64,000 bases of DNA from Allodiplogaster sudhausi (Eukaryota > Nematoda > Chromadorea > Rhabditida > Diplogasteridae). The notes beneath the pieces were generated by a model that worked only from the letters and a program-made list of their open reading frames with translations, made no database searches and had not been told where the DNA came from. Below, in pieces: positions 62,008 through 64,000 of this stretch. Positions within the stretch are counted from its first letter, which is position 1. Every line of letters starts with the position of its first letter. The stretch covers positions 70,001 to 134,000 of the forward strand of contig CALZFC010000143.1 of assembly GCA_945643635.1 (NCBI GenBank). The letters are read 5' to 3'. Made by a program: the position numbers and the translations under genes.

Positions 62008-64000
62008 ATGACCGTCAAGAAAAGGTTCCTTCCAAATTATTTGATTTTTTTTTCATCTTTGTCCTATATAAAATATTTTTTATAAACAACATCCTACTTT
62101 GAACTTTTAGGCGGCCTTCCTTTTTATTGTTGCTTTTAAATTTTTTCTGATATAAAATATTTTTATTGCTTAAAAAAGAAGTCTGAACTCTTATCAAGAA
62201 ATATAAATTTTAATAATGTGAATAATGATCGGACGATATTAATTCAATGGTTTTTTAACAGAAAGTCGACGAATGAAGACGGATCGGTGCCCTTGGCGAG
62301 CCGGGCGGGCCGACCACTCGACCCTGTCGAAGGCAGTTCGCCCATTGCTCTCAGGACGGTCATCAATTGGACGCCCGAGGAGCAACATGGTTTGCAAATT
62401 GACTTGAAGAATATGTATCTGGCGCAGACTCGCCCATTTCTGTCTAGCGCCTCCCCCCTCTACTAATCGTTGGTGTCTTCCCACACTCCTTCTCCTCCTA
62501 CCCCTTTCTCCCCTTTATCTAATCCCTCTTTCTCCTCCCTCTCTCTCTCTCCCTCTCTCTTCCTCTAGCTCTTATCTCTTTCCCTCTCCAGCCTCTCTCT
62601 CTCTGTCTTTCTTTTCAGACCGTGACTCCGAGCCCGTTCTCGCGCCCTCTCCGATCCCTTACGATGAGGTGATGGCGCGAATCTTTCGCATGGTAACCCA
62701 GGGCCGGCCAATCGGCGATGTCATCTCCAAGGAGGAAGTCTACTATATATGCAGTCAGTAATAGCGGGGAAAAAAGTTTTGCACATCGATCTCCGAAAGA
62801 GTACCGTAACCTTGTCTCCGATGCTAATAATAAAGTTCGAACTAAAATGGCGCTTCGTCATTTTTGAATTGCAATGTTGATTGTTGGCTTTTTTTGTTGT
62901 TGTTGTAACTGTTGGATAGGTAGAAAACTATTATTATATTATTGCTTCAAGGACTTGGTCATGGATGGATTAGTTTAAAATTATGCTAGGAATAATAACG
63001 GATAACGGTAGCTGCACTCCTTTTTCCATGTTCAGTTGAAGCCCAGAGGCTTTTCCTCTCACAGCCAGCGATGCTCGAGCTGAGTGGGCCAGTGCAAGTT
63101 GTCGGCGATACGCACGGCCAGTTCCAGGACTGCCTTCGCATCTTTGACCGGGTTAGATTGCGTGTGGCTTGCGAACACACAAAAAATTGTTTGAAACAAT
63201 CATTGTTTCGGGGCAAAACTGAAACAATACTGTTTGATATATCAAACAATTTGTTTTAATTGTTTGATATATCAAACAATTTGTTTTAATTGTTTGATAT
63301 ATCAAACAATATTGTTTCAGTTTAAAACAATGTTTGTTACAAACAATCTTTTTTTGTGAATATGCTCCGCCCACCCGTCCAGCTCGTTCTCGACTAATTT
63401 TTACCTTTTCCAGTTCGGCTACCCGCTGGAATCGAACTACCTCTTCCTCGGCGATTACGTCGACCACGGCTTGCAGAGCGTCGAGAACTTGCTGCTGCTG
63501 CTCGCCTACAAGGTCGCATAGGCTCCGTCCACCCGTCCACACTGACTCATTTGTTTTTTTTTGTCTAGCTTCTTCCTCCTCCGCGGCCATCACGAGAGTG
63601 TGCTCGTGAATCGTGTGAGTGAAGCTTCTTTTCTTTAAATATACTAATATACACATTGAATAATCACTGAATATGTTGTTTTTTTTTACATTTTGACCAG
63701 AATAAACATTTATGAAGATTGATTACATTTAAAAGGCAAAGAAAATACGACGCGTATAATATTATTTATTTCAGCAGAATGAATTCAAGTCGCACTGCAT
63801 CGCTCATTTCGGCAGCTTCCGCATTTTCATGGCGTTTCAGGTGGCCAACATGAACTGCACTTCTTCTAATTTAAATTTATTAATAAATACATGTAAATAT
63901 ATATTTTTTATCAACTACATAATGAATTGTTAATCATAAGTAAGTTAAAATAGTAATAGTTAGTTTGAATATCTCCAGGACGTCTTCAACGTCATGCCCC
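62008..64000 (+). CDS. PPP-family (PP1-like) Ser/Thr phosphatase with altered active site; 3' end outside window
   Basis: Exons 62008-62024, 62262-62389, 62619-62753, 63036-63151, 63414-63512, 63569-63614, 63775-63840 and 63979 to the edge. An N-terminal extension of about 55 residues precedes the PP1-like core: [58 protein letters not shown]1 has GDIHGQ, GDYVDRG and LRGNHE. Here the metal ligands Asp and His of GDTHG and Asp of GDYVD are kept, but Arg of DRG is His and the metal-binding Asn of GNHE is His. The junction 63512/63569 is off by one base and about six residues (the IKYPEN stretch of PP1) are missing, so this may be an inactive homologue or decaying gene. Some nematodes have expanded, often germline, PP1-like sets. 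Later catalytic His residues lie beyond the window. Confidence 0.8.
63180..63345. repeat. Tandem palindromic repeat in phosphatase intron 4
   Basis: Units of about 29-31 bases built on TTGTTTGATATATCAAACAA repeated about three times, with a wider complementary flank (aaacaatcattgtttc / tttaaaacaatgtttg). Confidence 0.85.

Overview
This is eukaryotic nuclear DNA: genes are cut into many short exons, introns are AT-rich and full of (GA)n/(CT)n tracts, and there is one clear nuclear tRNA-Ala. The compact layout, small introns, palindromic TTAA-flanked and hAT-like elements, a Ly-6/ET-module-like secreted protein and a serpentine-receptor-like membrane gene point to a nematode. That is an inference; no species can be named from the sequence. 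Splice sites are unusually loose: many donors read GTC or GTT and many acceptors end AAG.

Layout. 1-2872 (-): papain/cathepsin-fold gene with the catalytic Cys and His both replaced, probably an inactive protease homologue. 3624-5646: a 2 kb foldback element bounded by TTAA. 6375-6478 (-): a decayed antisense copy of one exon of the next gene. 7637-27787 (+): a 50-exon gene for the nuclear-basket nucleoporin TPR (about 2174 residues, all exon phases agree), which carries a 1.45 kb hAT-type insertion and a hairpin intron. 28776-28847 (+): tRNA-Ala(AGC). 30026-36541 (+): a large helical (HEAT/ARM-like) protein ending in F-box-like and leucine-rich segments, not identified. 36904-37652 (-) and 40195-43927 (-): two helical proteins of unknown family, with a Ly-6/ET-like gene on the other strand between them (38300-38838). 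44578-45286 (-): C-terminal part of a 7TM-like gene. 46498-52915 (-): a zinc-finger gene built from duplicated exon modules and hit by several TTAA-flanked MITEs. 53367-53948 (+): small unknown gene. 53.9-56.9 kb: no gene seen. 56977-57109 (-): last exon of an unknown gene. 58976-61680 (-): two-PDZ protein. 62008-64000 (+): PPP-family (PP1-like) phosphatase with altered active-site residues, head to head with the PDZ gene and running off the window.

The most interesting points are the double loss of catalytic residues in the cathepsin homologue, the N-to-H and R-to-H changes in the phosphatase, a MITE whose end supplies the 3' splice site of a duplicated zinc-finger exon, and a duplicated two-exon module of about 60 residues in the same zinc-finger gene that I do not recognise. 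Exons were joined by hand using frame and splice phase. Where phases do not close (HEAT/F-box gene, 7TM gene, one junction each in the phosphatase and PDZ genes, one in the zinc-finger gene) this is stated.
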